DNA of 64,000 bases from Phytophthora colocasiae (GCA_018806915.1 JAGKQI010000049.1:1054001-1118000); one strand, 5' to 3'. Shown: positions 1 to 12,700, numbered from the stretch's first letter. Translations and numbers: made by a program. Notes: generated by a model not told the origin, from the sequence alone.

Positions 1-1186
1 TCGATACAGCAGGCAGACCCGCTTTCACCAGGCCACTTCCACGCGTTACAGTGACCGCACACCGTAGTGGGAGGCAGCCGGTGGCGTCTCGTGTCTTCAT
101 CAACATCTGGACCTGTGACCATCGACGGACGGAAATCTTCATGGTTTACAAGTGCTTTTCGATGGCGAGTGATACGTCTACGTTCTCGAACACGCTCGCG
201 CTCCTCTTCGCGCTCTTCCTCCGTTTGTAACGCCCTTCTAATGGCGTGACGCTCTCGGTCCCGTTCTCGCTCTGCCGCACGCTGCTCCTCGTCCTGTTGC
301 TCTCTAGCATACGATTGCCGCTCTCTGTTGCTCTCCCGCTCAACATCACGCTCCTCTGGGGTCTGGTGCGTCCTTGAACTTGCGCGGCGTTGCCTGTCAA
401 GTTCACGCTCTGCCGCACGCTGCTCCTCGTCCTGTTGCCCTCTAGCATACGATTGCCGCTCTCTGTTGCTCTCCCGCTCAACATCACGCTCCTCAGGAGT
501 CTGGTGCTCCCTTGAACTTGCGCGACGTTGCCTGTCAAGTTCACGTTCTGCCGCACGCTCCTCATCCGTCTGACGGGCACGTCGGGATGCCTGAACCACA
601 GCATTTGCTTCGCGCTCCTCCTTGCGTTCATTCTCGTCTTGCTGGGAACGACGAATGGCTCTTGTTTCTGTGTTTCGTTGTCGTTTGATGTCTCGGTCTT
701 CTTGGGAAAGTTGGGAGCGTATTTGCGCTTGGCGCTCACTGGCAATATCAAGTCCAATCTGACCTGAAGGCCCCGTCGATTTTGCTGTTCAAGTCGGTTT
801 CTTTCGCGATCTGCTACCACTTGTTCAGAACTTCGTTGAGCTCTCCGTTGCCGCTGGCGTTCGACATTCCTTAGCCGCGTACGTTCGCGTTGGGAAGAGC
901 TCATGTTTGCCCGCCGCAGCCTGGCTCTCTCTGCGTCACTCATCCTAAGCGCCGCAGCACTGGATGGATTCGTAGTGGGAGCCATGGTTGTTCCTGTCGG
1001 AGGAACCACCGGTGCATCTACAGGGGCTACAATGGGGTCGCCTGAAACCGAAACGTTGTTTACCTGCTGACGGAGTAGTTCCAATTCTCGCGAAGCCCTC
1101 GAAAAACGGTTGCGTGCCTGCTTCCTTCTGTTGATCCGTCGTCGCTTTGCAGTAGGCGATTCATCCTCTGCTGGAGTTGCGTTCAC
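1..1186 (-). pseudogene. Helitron Rep/helicase-type protein, N-terminal part, frameshifted
   Basis: Reading leftwards, the protein opens with a basic, Arg-rich stretch (KRRRINRRKQARNRF) and a Pro/Thr/Ala linker. It then becomes a long Arg/Glu-rich charged region of the kind that precedes the replicase-helicase of many Helitrons. The charged frame is kept only if the frame changes once near 760-780. The uninterrupted 346-residue frame is the wrong one downstream of that point. In the corrected frame the sequence reaches a cysteine-containing segment (VCGHCNAWKWPGE, then a CC pair) close to base 1, matching the zinc-finger-like start of Helitron replication initiators. The Rep and helicase domains would lie off the left edge. 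There is no in-frame ATG near 1186 (that codon is GTG), so the true start or a first exon is unresolved. Helitron identity is an inference from the charged N-terminus plus the CxxC/CC motif. Confidence 0.6.
270..560. repeat. 138-bp tandem repeat inside the Helitron ORF
   Basis: Two near-identical copies of a 138-bp unit (46 codons) start near 270 and 409, with a third partial copy after about 546. The start of a shared block can be seen at 311 and again at 449. The unit length is a multiple of three, so copy number can change without breaking the frame. It encodes the Glu/Arg-rich charged repeat. Confidence 0.75.
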
Positions 1187-1839
1187 GCGCTCCGCTTCGT
1201 CTAAACGATGCTGCAGCTGTCCTCGACGGTCGTCTCTACACAGTAGACTGTTAGAAGACTTCCAACAGCACGAAACATTAATTTTACGTACCTATCCCGC
1301 TTCGTGCCGACCCTGACCGGAGCCATAGCCTTCCCTCGCAAAAAAGCACAAAGGAAGCAGCGTTAGACAACGGTCTAACACTGAATAATTGTATTTTAAC
1401 TGTAAACTAATTCTTGATAGGTGAAATTGAACATGCAGCGCATGCCGTTCTGCCCCTGACACGGTAAGCAGCATGAAATGTCTCCATAACATGTGCCAGT
1501 CTCACACACGACCACTGGCCCAAGGCTGAGGTGGGCGCCCCGGCCAAGCCGGCTTTTATCGCCACATGGATCCACCCCAGGACCCCGGATTGGTATGAGG
1601 CTTCCCATGCCGCTGGCGGGCGAACATGGGCGTCTCAGGGTCGGGGCTCCGAAGAGCAATAGAGAGGCAGAACTGAGACAGGAACGGCGAAGGGTGGCCA
1701 GCTGCAACCTTTTTATCCCAAAACATGGGAAGGTCATGGATTTGGGCGCAAAAGCTACAGTACCCAAATTTCAATTTTCACCAAAGTACCCGCAGGGATG
1801 GCTTACTTGCTTAAATGGGCAATATTGTAGATTCGGAGT
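1187..1839. other. No gene recognised between the Helitron fragment and the satellite array
   Basis: Only short antisense-type ORFs occur here. The part from about 1493 to 1840 is GC-rich at first and has several short inverted repeats. It does not match the satellite units to its right. It may be the upstream end of the Helitron or unique flank. Confidence 0.4.
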
Positions 1840-2468
1840 GGACTGCCCGGCGTCTGTGCGCTCGAGAGGGGTCTCGGTCAGAATGGCCGTGGCGTGGCAC
1901 CCACTGCAACCCTCCTCAAGCCCCGCAGAGGGACTCTGTCAGAGTCCTCCTCCGCAGGCTCCAGCCCACCCTTAATTTTGTACACACCAGCTCCCAGTTG
2001 CCCCAATGTGGTACCAGTTCTCCCACAAGGCGGGAACACCTGACACCGTAAAGATTTGATAGCTGTATTATGTTTATATGGGTACTTACCGAGTATTCCT
2101 AGGCTGGCTGCGCCGCTCGATCACTCCTGTCCTCGCTAGCCACCGCGCCGTTCGCGTTATGTCCTCTGTCGCTGCTGACGCCGTTTGCGTTTTGGAATGA
2201 AAGAATTCTAGATTTAAATCGACCAATCAGAGGCCATTGAGAGGGTTATCATTAGTGGGCTATATTTGTAATTTTGGCATTCCTGAGAGCAGTCTAGAAC
2301 ATAGGGATAGGCTACACCATGGGAAAATACAGAATAGAATACGTACATGTACAAAATGGAGAGACAGGTAGCTACGCAGGTTTATGCGCTATGACGTTGA
2401 ACACACACACAACGGACACACAGACACACAGACACACAGACACACAGACGCGGCACTAGCCTACTGTG

Positions 2469-2985
2469 TTGAGACTAGCCGAGTGCCGCCCGCTTTTGCG
2501 GGCGGTGTGTATGTGTTTGGTTGAAACCCGTGGGGCTCACTGTTCCAGTTCGCCCCACTACTCACCATCGGCGCCACACCTTCGGCGCGCACCGGTTGGC
2601 CGAGGTGCTACCTTCGCTTCGCTCGGTAGGATGCATTTTAGCCAATCACCGGTCTGTAAAGCGGGGCAGCTCAGCATTTTAATCGTACTTAGCTTAATTT
2701 TGTCCAATGAAAATTTTGTGGCTGGGTGTGCGGACCAATCAGAGGCCATTGAGAGGGTTATCATTAGTGGGCTATATTTGTAATTTTGGCATTCCTGAGA
2801 GCAGTCTAGAACATAGAGATAGGCTACACCATGGGAAAATACAGTATAGAATACGTACATGTACAAAATGGAGAGACAGGTAGCTACGCAGGTTTATGCG
2901 CTAAGACGTTGAACACACACACAACGGACACACAGACACACAGACACACAGACACACAGACGCGGCACTAGCCTACTGTGTTGAG
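2469..2985. repeat. Satellite unit A, representative full copy
   Basis: The unit runs from GAGACTAGCCGAG through the GC-rich hairpin, the CTTCGGCGCGCG block, the CTACC...GGTAG inverted repeat, the AT-rich middle and the CACAGA microsatellite, to the next GAGA boundary. The following copy (from about 2986) lacks the hairpin head, so copies differ by precise head deletions as well as point changes. Confidence 0.8.
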
Positions 2986-4977
2986 ATGAAACCCGTGGGG
3001 CTCACTGTTCCAGTTCGCCCCACTACTCACCATCGGCGCCACACCTTCGGCGCGCGCCAGTTGACCGAGGTGCTACCTTCGCTTCGCTCGGTAGGATGCA
3101 TTTTAGCCAATCACCGGTCTGTAAAGCGGGGCAGCTCAGCATTTTAATCGTACTTAGCTTAATTTTGTCCAATGAAAATTTTGTGGCTGGGTGTGCGGAC
3201 CAATCAGAGGCCATTGAGAGGGTTATCATTAGTGGGCTATATTTGTAATTTTGGCATTCCTGAGAGCAGTCTAGAACATAGAGATAGGCTACACCATGGG
3301 AAAATACAGTATAGAATACGTACATGTACAAAATGGAGAGACAGGTAGCTACGCAGGTTTATGCGCTAAGACGTTGAACACACACACAACGGACACACAG
3401 ACACACAGACACACAGACACACAGACGCGGCACTAGCCTACTGTGTTGAGACTAGCCGAGTGCCGCCCGCTTTTGCGGGCGGTGTGTATGTGTTTGGTTG
3501 AAACCCGTGGGGCTCACTGTTCCAGTTCGCCCCACTACTCACCACCGGCGCCACACCTTCGGCGCGCGCCGGTTGGCCGAGGTGCTACCTTCGCTTCGCT
3601 CGGTAGGATGTATTTTAGCCAATCACCGGTCTGTAAAGCGGGGCAGCTCAGCATTTTAATCGTACTTTGCTTAAGTTTGTCCAATTAAATATTTTGTGGC
3701 CGGGTGTGCGGACCAATCAGAGGCCATTGAGAGGGTTATCATTAGTGGGCTATATTTGTAATTTTGGCATTCCTGAGAGCAGTTTAGAACATAGGGATAG
3801 GCTACACCATGGGAAAATACAGTATAGAATACGTACATGTACAAAATGGAGAGACAGGTAGCTACGCAGGTTTATGCGCTAAGACGTTGAACACACACAC
3901 AACGGACACACAGACACACAGACACACAGACACACAGACACACAGACGCGGCACTAGCCTACTGTGTTGAGACTAGCCGAGTGCCGCCCGCTTTTGCGGG
4001 CGGTGTGTATGTGTTTGGTTGAAACCCGTGGGGCTCACTGTTCCAGTTCGCCCCACTACTCACCATCGGCGCCACACCTTCGGCGCGCGCCGGTTGGCCG
4101 AGGAGCTACCTTCGCTTCGCTCGGTAGGATGCATTTTAGCCAATCACCGGTCTGTAAAGCGGGGCAGCTCAGCATTTTAATCGTACTTAGCTTAATTTTG
4201 TCCAATGAAAATTTTGTGGCTGGGTGTGCGGACCAATCAGAGGCCATTGAGAGGGTTATCATTAGTGGGCTATATTTGTAATTTTGGCATTCCTGAGAGC
4301 AGTCTAGAACATAGAGATAGGCTACACCATGGGAAAATACAGTATAGAATACGTACATGTACAAAATGGAGAGACAGGTAGCTACGCAGGTTTATGCGCT
4401 AAGACGTTGAACACACACACAACGGACACTCAGACACACAGACACGGGACTATCCTAGAGGGTAGAGACTAGCCGAGTGCCGCCCGCTTTTGCGGGCGGT
4501 GTGTATGTGTTTGGTTGAAACCCGTGGGGCTCACTGTTCCAGTTCGCCCCACTACTCACCACCGGCGCCACACCTTCGGCGCGCGCCAGTTGACCGAGGT
4601 GCTACCTTCGCTTCGCTCGGTAGGATGTATTTTAGCCAATCACCGGTCTGTAAAGCGGGGCAGCTCAGCATTTTAATCGTACTTTGCTTAAGTTTGTCCA
4701 ATTAAATATTTTGTGGCCGGGTGTGCGGACCAATCAGAGGCCATTGAGAGGGTTATCATTAGTGGGCTATATTTGTAATTTCGGCATTCCTGAGAGCAGT
4801 TTAGAACATAGGGATAGGCTACACCATGGGAAAATACAGTATAGAATACGTACATGTACAAAATGGAGACACAGGTAGCTACGCAGGTTTATGCGCTAAG
4901 ACGTTGAACACACACACAACGGACACACAGACACACAGACACACAGACACACAGACACGGCACTAGCCTAGAGGGTA

Positions 4978-5640
4978 GAGATGTAGGATACCGCATGATC
5001 AGCGATCAATTGACCACTACTACTGTAGTGGTCCACTACTAGTAGTGGCTGCCACTGTGGCATCACTAGTGATGCCGCTAGCGACGGATGCAACTTGTCA
5101 GTGTCACCAGTGGTGACTCACCACGCCGTGAAATCCAGCTCGGCTGGCTGATCGCAGCTGCATGTAATATCGAAGGTCGATTCGAAGCACTGCATGGAGC
5201 TTTGCCAAGGCCCTTGGTGCCATCCTGTCAGTCCGCAATTTGCCACGATGGAAACACCCCATTCCAGCACGGAGTTCCGTCCGCCTAACGAGACCTCTTC
5301 TACCTGCCGAAGAGTCTCGGTCAGAATGGCCGTGGCGTGGCACCCACTGCAACCCTCCCTCAAGCCCCGCAGAGGACCTGTCAGAGTCCTCCCGCAGGCT
5401 CCAGCCCACCCTTAATTTTGTACACCAGCTCCCAGTTGCTCCCAATGTGGTACCAGTTCTCCCACAAGGCGGAACACCTGACACCGTAAAGATTTGATAG
5501 CTGTATTATGTTTATATGGGTACTTACCGAGTATTCCCTAGGCTGGCTGCGCCGCTCGATCACCCTGTCCTCGCTAGCCACCGCGCCGTTCGCGTTATGT
5601 CCTATGTCGCTGCTGACGCCGTTTGCGTTTTGGAATGAAA
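4978..5640. repeat. Satellite unit B, copy 1
   Basis: A ~0.66-kb unit joined to unit A copies on both sides. The first 140 bases contain consecutive palindromes: 5012-5033, 5033-5048 (perfect 16-mer), 5051-5061, 5060-5075 (perfect 16-mer) and 5103-5117. The rest is moderately GC-rich and non-coding. A 5'-truncated relative of its last ~370 bases lies at about 1850-2219. Confidence 0.8.
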
Positions 5641-5910
5641 GAATTCTAGATTTAAATCGACCAATCAGAGGCCATTGAGAGGGTTATCATTAGTGGGCTA
5701 TATTTGTAATTTCGGCATTCCTGAGAGCAGTTTAGAACATAGGGATAGGCTACACCATGGGAAAATACAGAATAGAATACGTACATGTACAAAATGGAGA
5801 GACAGGTAGCTACGCAGGTTTATGCGCTAAGACGTTGAACACACACACAACGGACACACAGACACACAGACACACAGACACACAGACGCGGCACTAGCCT
5901 ACTGTGTTGA

Positions 5911-8030
5911 GACTAGCCGAGTGCCGCCCGCTTTTGCGGGCGGTTTGTATGTGTTTGGGTGAAGCCCGTGGTGCTCACTGTTCCAGTTCGCCCCACTACT
6001 CACCACCGGCGCCACACCTTCGGCGCGCGCCAGTTGGCCGAGGTGCTACCTTCACTTCGCTCGGTAGAATGTATTTTAGCCAATCACCAGTGGGGGCTGC
6101 GAGCTCGCAGCTATTATTTCGTACTTATCGAAGCAATTTAGCTGAGTGCCGCCCGCTTTTGCGGGCGGTGTGTATGTGTTTGGTTGAAACCCGTGGTGCT
6201 CACTGTTCCAGTTCGCCCCACTACTCACCATCGGCGCCACACCTTCGGCGCGCGCCAGTTGGCCGAGGTGCTACCTTCGCTTCGCTCGGTAGGATGTATT
6301 TTAGCCAATCACCAGTGGGGGCTGCGAGCTCGCAGCTATTATTTCGTACTTATCGAAGCAATTTAGCTGAGTGCCGCCCGCTTTTGCGGGCGGTTTGTAT
6401 GTGTTTGGTTGAAACCCGTGGGGCTCACTGTTCCAGTTCGCCCCACTACTCACCATCGGCGCCACACCTTCGGCGCGCGCCAGTTGACCGAGGTGCTACC
6501 TTCGCTTCGCTCGGTAGGATGTATTTTAGCCGAGTGCCGCCCGCTTTTGCGGGTGGTTTATATGTGTTTGGTTAAAACCCGTGGTGCTCACTGTTCCAGT
6601 TCGCCCCACTACTCACCATCGGCGCCACACCTTCGGCGCGCGCCAGTTGGCCGAGGTACCTTCGCTTCGCTCGGTAGGATGCATTTTAGCCAATCACCGG
6701 TCTGTAAAAGCTGCGAGCTCGTACTTATCGAAGCATTTTTATCGTACTTAGCTTAATTTTGTCCAATGAAAATTTTGTGGCCGGGTGTGCGGACCAATCA
6801 GAGGCCATTGAGAGGGTTATCATTAGTGGGCTATATTTGTAATTTCGGCATTCCTGAGAGCAGTTTAGAACATAGGGATAGGCTACACCATGGGAAAATA
6901 CAGAATAGAATACGTACATGTACAAAATGGAGAGACAGGTAGCTACGCAGGTTTATGCGCTAAGACGTTGAACACACACACAACGGACACACAGACACAC
7001 AGACACACAGACACACAGACGCGGCACTAGCCTACTGTGTTGAGACTAGCCGAGTGCCGCCCGCTTTTGCGGGCGGTTTGTATGTGTTTGGGTGAAGCCC
7101 GTGGTGCTCACTGTTCCAGTTCGCCCCACTACTTCACCACCGGCGCCACACCTTCGGCGCGCGCCAGTTGGTTGAGGTGCTACCTTCACTTCGCTCGGCA
7201 GGATGTATTTTAGCCAATCATCAGTGGGGGCTGCGAGCTCGCAGCTATTATTTCGTACTTATCAGCAATTTAGCTGAGTGCCGCCCGCTTTTGCGGGCGG
7301 TGTGTATGTGTTTGGTTGAAACCCGTGGTGCTCACTGTTCCAGTTCGCCCCACTACTCACCATCGGCGCCACACCTTCGGCGCGCGCCAGTTGGCCGAGG
7401 TGCTACCTTCGCTTCGCTCGGTAGGATGTATTTTAGCCAATCACCAGTGGGGGCTGCGAGCTCGCAGCTATTATTTCGTACTTATCGAAGCAATTTAGCC
7501 GAGTGCCGCCCGCTTTTGCGGGCGGTTTGTATGTGTTTGGTTGAAACCCGTGGGGCTCACTGTTCCAGTTCGCCCCACTACTCACCATCGGCGCCACACC
7601 TTCGGCGCGCGCCAGTTGACCGAGGTGCTACCTTCGCTTCGCTCGGTAGGATGTATTTTAGCCGAGTGCCGCCCGCTTTTGCGGGCGGTTTATATGTGTT
7701 TGGTTAAAACCCGTGGTGCTCACTGTTCCAGTTCGCCCCACTACTCACCATCGGCGCCACACCTTCGGCGCGCGCCAGTTGGCCGAGGTACCTTCGCTTC
7801 GCTCGGTAGGATGCATTTTAGCCAATCACCGGTCTGTAAAAGCTGCGAGCTCGTACTTATCGAAGCATTTTTATCGTACTTAGCTTAATTTTGTCCAATG
7901 AAAATTTTGTGGCCGGGTGTGCGGACCAATCAGAGGCCATTGAGAGGGTTATCATTAGTGGGCTATATTTGTAATTTTGGCATTCCTGAGAGCAGTTTAG
8001 AACATAGGGATAGGCTACACCATGGGAAAA
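5911..8030. repeat. Higher-order repeat: two ~1.13-kb blocks of 225-bp head subrepeats
   Basis: Within each block the GC-rich head of unit A is itself repeated with a period near 225 bp (about 5911, 6136 and 6361; again about 7052, 7276 and 7501) before one full AT-rich tail. The two blocks are offset by ~1132 bp (marker at 6794 and 7926) and nearly identical, pointing to a recent block duplication. The 225-bp head carries a perfect 16-bp palindrome (6096-6111) that is absent from most other heads. Confidence 0.8.
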
Positions 8031-9187
8031 TACAGTATAGAATACGTACATGTACAAAATGGAGACACAGGTAGCTATGCTACCTTCGCTTCGCTCGGTA
8101 GGATGTATTTTAGCCAATCACCGGTCTGTAAAGCGGGGCAGCTCAGCATTTTAATCGTACTTTGCTTAAGTTTGTCCAATTAAATATTTTGTGGCCGGGT
8201 GTGCGGACCAATCAGAGGCCATTGAGAGGGTTATCATTAGTGGGCTATATTTGTAATTTCGGCATTCCTGAGAGCAGTTTAGAACATAGGGATAGGCTAC
8301 ACCATGGGAAAATACAGTATAGAATACGTACATGTACAAAATGGAGACACAGGTAGCTACGCAGGTTTATGCGCTAAGACGTTGAACACACACACAACGG
8401 ACACACAGACACACAGACACACAGACACACAGACACGGCACTAGCCTAGAGGGTAGAGATTGTTGAGTGCCGCCCGCTTTGCGGGCGTTTTGATTGTGTT
8501 TGGTTGAAACCCGTGGGGCTCACTGTTCCAGTTCGCCCCACTACTCTCCATCGGCGCCACACCTTCGGCGCGCGCCAGTTGGCCGAGGTGCTACCTTCGC
8601 TTCGCTCGGTAGGATGTATTTTAGCCAATCACCAGTGGGGGGCTGCGAGCTCGCGAGCCCGCAGCTACTATTTCGTACTTATCGAAGCAATTTTAGTTGA
8701 GTGCCGCCCGCTTTTGCGGGCGGTTTGTATGTGTTTGGTCGAAACCGTGGGGCTCACTGTTCCAGTTCGCCCCACTACTCACCATCGGCGCCACACCTTC
8801 GGCGCGCGCCAGTTGGCCGAGGTGCTACCTTCGCTTCGCTCGGTAGGATGTATTTTAGCCAATCACCGGTCTGTAAAGCGGGGCAGCTCAGCATTTTAAT
8901 CGTACTTTGCTTCATTTTGTCCAATGAAAATTTTGTGGCCGGGTGTGCGGACCAATCAGAGGCCATTGAGAGGGTTATCATTAGTGGGCTATATTTGTAA
9001 TTTTGGCATTCCTGAGAGCAGTCTAGAACGTAGGGATAGGCTACACCATGGGAAAATACAGTATAGAATACGTACATGTACAAAATGGAGAGACAGGTAG
9101 CTACGCAGGTTTATGCGCTACGACGTTGAACACACACACAACGGACACACAGACACACAGACACGGCACTAGCCTAGAGGGCAGAGA

Positions 9188-9875
9188 TGTAGGATACCGC
9201 ATGATCAGCGATCAATTGACCACTACTACTGTAGTGGTCCACTACTAGTGGGCCACTACTAGTAGTGGCTGCCACTGTGGCATCACTAGTGATGCCGCTA
9301 GCGACGGATGCAACTTGTCAGTGTCACCAGTGGTGACTCACCACGCCGTGAAATCCAGCTCGGCTGGCTGATCGCAGCTGCATGTAATATCGAAGGTCGA
9401 TTCGAAGCACTGCATGGAGCTTTGCCAAGGCCCTTGGTGCCATCCTGTCAGTCCGCAATTTGCCACGATGGAAACACCCCATTCCAGCACGGAGTTCCGT
9501 CCGCCTAACGAGACCCTTCTACCTGCCGAAGAGTCTCGGTCAGAATGGCCGTGGCGTGGCACCCACTGCAACCCTCCCTCAAGCCCCGCAGAGGACCTGT
9601 CAGAGTCCTCCGCAGGCTCCAGCCCACCCTTAATTTTGTACACACCAGCTCCCAGTTGCCCCAATGTGGTACCAGTTCTCCCACAAGGCGGAACACCCGA
9701 CACCGTAAAGATTTGATAGCTGTATTATGTTTATATGGGTACTTACCGAGTATTCCTAGGCTGGCTGCGCCGCTCGATCACTCCTGTCCTCGCTAGCCAC
9801 CGCGCCGTTCGCGTTATGTCCTCTGTCGCTGCTGACGCCGTTTGCGTTTTGGAATGAAAGAATTCTAGATTTAAA
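9188..9875. repeat. Satellite unit B, copy 2
   Basis: Nearly identical to the copy at 4978-5640. It has an additional short palindromic block (about 9240-9260) in the head, so the palindrome cluster itself varies in copy number. Confidence 0.8.
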
Positions 9876-10920
9876 TCGACCAATCAGAGGCCATTGAGAG
9901 GGTTATCATTAGTGGGCTATATTTGTAATTTCGGCATTCCTGAGAGCAGTTTAGAACATAGGGATAGGCTACACCATGGGAAAATACAGAATAGAATACG
10001 TACATGTACAAAATGGAGAGACAGGTAGCTACGCAGGTTTATGCGCTAAGACGTTGAACACACACACAACGGACACACAGACACACAGACACACAGACAC
10101 ACAGACGCGGCACTAGCCTACTGTGTTGAGACTAGCCGAGTGCCGCCCGCTTTTGCGGGCGGTGTGTATGTGTTTGGTTGAAACCCGTGGGGCTCACTGT
10201 TCCAGTTCGCCCCACTACTCACCATCGGCGCCACACCTTCGGCGCGCGCCGGTTGGCCGAGGTGCTACCTTCGCTTCGCTCGGTAGGATGCATTTTAGCC
10301 AATCACCGGTCTGTAAAGCGGGGCAGCTCAGCATTTTAATCGTACTTAGCTTAATTTTGTCCAATGAAAATTTTGTGGCCGGGTGTGCGGACCAATCAGA
10401 GGCCATTGAGAGGGTTATCATTAGTGGGCTATATTTGTAATTTTGGCATTCCTGAGAGCAGTTTAGAACATAGGGATAGGCTACACCATGGGAAAATACA
10501 GTATAGAATACGTACATGTACAAAATGGAGACACAGGTAGTTATGCTACCTTCGCTTCAGCTCGGTAGGATGTATTTTAGCCAATCACCGGTCTGTAAAG
10601 GGGCAGCCTAGCATTTTAATCGTACTTTGCTTAAGTTTGTCCAATTAAATATTTTGTGGCCGGGTGTGCGGACCAATCAGAGGCCATTGAGAGGGTTATC
10701 ATTAGTGGGCTATATTTGTAATTTCGGCATTCCTGAGAGCAGTTTAGAACATAGGGATAGGCTACACCATGGGAAAATACAGTATAGAATACGTACATGT
10801 ACAAAATGGAGACACAGGTAGCTACGCAGGTTTATGCGCTAAGACGTTGAACACACACACAACGGACACACAGACACACAGACACACAGACACACAGACA
10901 CGGCACTAGCCTAGAGGGTA

Positions 10921-11610
10921 GAGATGTAGGATACCGCATGATCAGCGATCAATTGACCACTACTACTGTAGTGGTCCACTACTAGTGGGCCACTACTAGT
11001 AGTGGCTGCCACTGTGGCATCACTAGTGATGCCGCTAGCGACGGATGCAACTTGTCAGTGTCACCAGTGGTGACTCACCACGCCGTGAAATCCAGCTCGG
11101 CTGGCTGATCGCAGCTGCATGTAATATCGAAGGTCGATTCGAAGCACTGCATGGAGCTTTGCCAAGGCCCTTGGTGCCATCCTGTCAGTCCGCAATTTGC
11201 CACGATGGAAACACCCCATTCCAGCACGGAGTTCCGTCCGCCTAACGAGACCCTTCTACCTGCCGAAGAGTCTCGGTCAGAATGGCGGCGTGGCACCCAC
11301 TGCAACTCCTCCCTCAAGCCCCGCAGAGGACCTGTCAGAGTCCTCCGCAGGCTCCAGCCCACCCTTAATTTTGTACACACCAGCTCCCAGTTGCCCCAAT
11401 GTGGTACCAGTTCTCCCACAAGGCGGAACACCTGACACCGTAAAGATTTGATAGCTGTATTATGTTTATATGGGTACTTACCGAGTATTCCTAGGCTGGC
11501 TGCGCCGCCTGATCACCCTGTCCTCGCCAGCCACCGCGCCGTTCGCGTTATGTCCTCTGTCGCTGCTGACGCCGTTTTGCGTTTTGGAATGAAAGAATTC
11601 TAGATTTAAA
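10921..11610. repeat. Satellite unit B, copy 3
   Basis: Same unit, with the extra palindromic block as at 9188 and small indels in its middle (about 11285-11310). Confidence 0.8.
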
Positions 11611-12371
11611 TCGACCAATCAGAGGCCATTGAGAGGGTTATCATTAGGTGGGCTATATTTGTAATTTCGGCATTCCTGAGAGCAGTTTAGAACATAGGAT
11701 AGGCTACACCATGGGAAAATACAGAATAGAATACGTACATGTACAAAATGGAGAGACAGGTAGCTACGCAGGTTTATGCGCTAAGACGTTGAACACACAC
11801 ACAACGGACACACAGACACACAGACACACAGACACACAGACGCGGCACTAGCCTACTGTGTTGAGATCTAGCTGAGTGCCGCCCGCTTTTGCGGGCGGTG
11901 TGTATGTGTTTGGTTGAACCCGTGGGGCTCACTGTTCCAGTTCGCCCCACTACACCATCGGCGCCACACCTTCGGCGCGCGCCGGTTGGCTGAGGTGCTA
12001 CCTTCGCTTCGCTCGGTAGGATGCATTTTAGCCAATCACCGGTCTGTAAAGGGGCAGCTCAGCATTTTAATCGTACTTAGCTTAATTTTGTCCAATGAAA
12101 ATTTTGTGGCCGGGTGTGCGGACCAATCAGAGGCCATTGAGAGGGTTATCATTAGTGGGCTATATTTGTAATTTTGGCATTCCTGAGAGCAGTCTAGAAC
12201 ATAGGGATAGGCTACACCATGGGAAAATACAGTATAGAATACGTACATGTACAAAATGGAGACACAGGTAGCTACGCAGGTTTATGCGCTAAGACGTTGA
12301 ACACACACACAACGGACACACAGACACACAGACACACAGACACACAGACACGGCACTAGCCTAGAGGGTAG

Positions 12372-12700
12372 AGATGTAGGATACCGCATGATCAGCGATC
12401 AATTGACCACTACTACTGTAGTGGTCCACTACTAGTGGGCCACTACTAGTAGTGGCTGCCACTGTGGCATCACTAGTGATGCCGCTAGCGACGGATGCAA
12501 CTTGTCAGTGTCACCACGCCGTGAAATCCAGCTCGGCTGGCTGATCGCAGCTGCATGTAATATCGAAGGTCGATTCGAAGCACTGCATGGAGCCTTGGTG
12601 CCATCCTGTCAGTCCGCAGTTTGCCACGATGGAAACACCCCATTCCAGCACGGAGTTCCGCCCGCCCAACGAGACCCTTCTACATGCAGTCCGCCGAAGA
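12372..12700. repeat. Satellite unit B, copy 4, truncated
   Basis: Starts like the other B units but lacks the 5103-5117-type palindrome. After about 12690 it runs into the inverted duplication instead of the normal unit B 3' half. Confidence 0.75.

Larger units (their letters stand above)
1840..12700. repeat. Complex satellite array with higher-order structure
   Basis: About 10.9 kb is built from two unit types. Unit A (~513 bp) starts with a GC-rich head that carries the hairpin CCGCCCGC-TTTT-GCGGGCGG, followed by an AT-rich middle with CCAATCAG motifs, and ends in a (CACAGA)n microsatellite. Unit B (~0.69 kb) starts with a run of palindromes. A fixed marker in unit A (GACCAATCAGAGGCC) occurs near 2220, 2731, 3199, 3712, 4231, 4731, 5661, 6794, 7926, 8209, 8951, 9879, 10391, 10671, 11616 and 12120. 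The spacings cluster at ~470-520 bp, ~930 bp, ~1132 bp and ~280 bp. The repeated ~60-130-codon ORFs on both strands simply follow the repeat. They have no codon-level conservation that I can see and I do not treat them as genes. Confidence 0.9.

Noticed and set aside
4978..5640. B unit as a small nuclear RNA or 5S rRNA gene
   Set aside because: Compared by eye with the usual 5S and U1 starts: no internal control regions and no Sm site; only a chance TACTTACC.
2466..12254. Many nearly identical 60-223-codon ORFs on both strands of the satellite
   Set aside because: They follow the repeat unit exactly, occur in several frames at once, and change frame or stop wherever copies differ by an indel. 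Nothing suggests translation.
2400..12360. Regular repeats resembling a CRISPR array, (CACAGA)n with spacers
   Set aside because: A simple microsatellite inside a eukaryotic satellite; no unique spacers of constant length and no cas genes.
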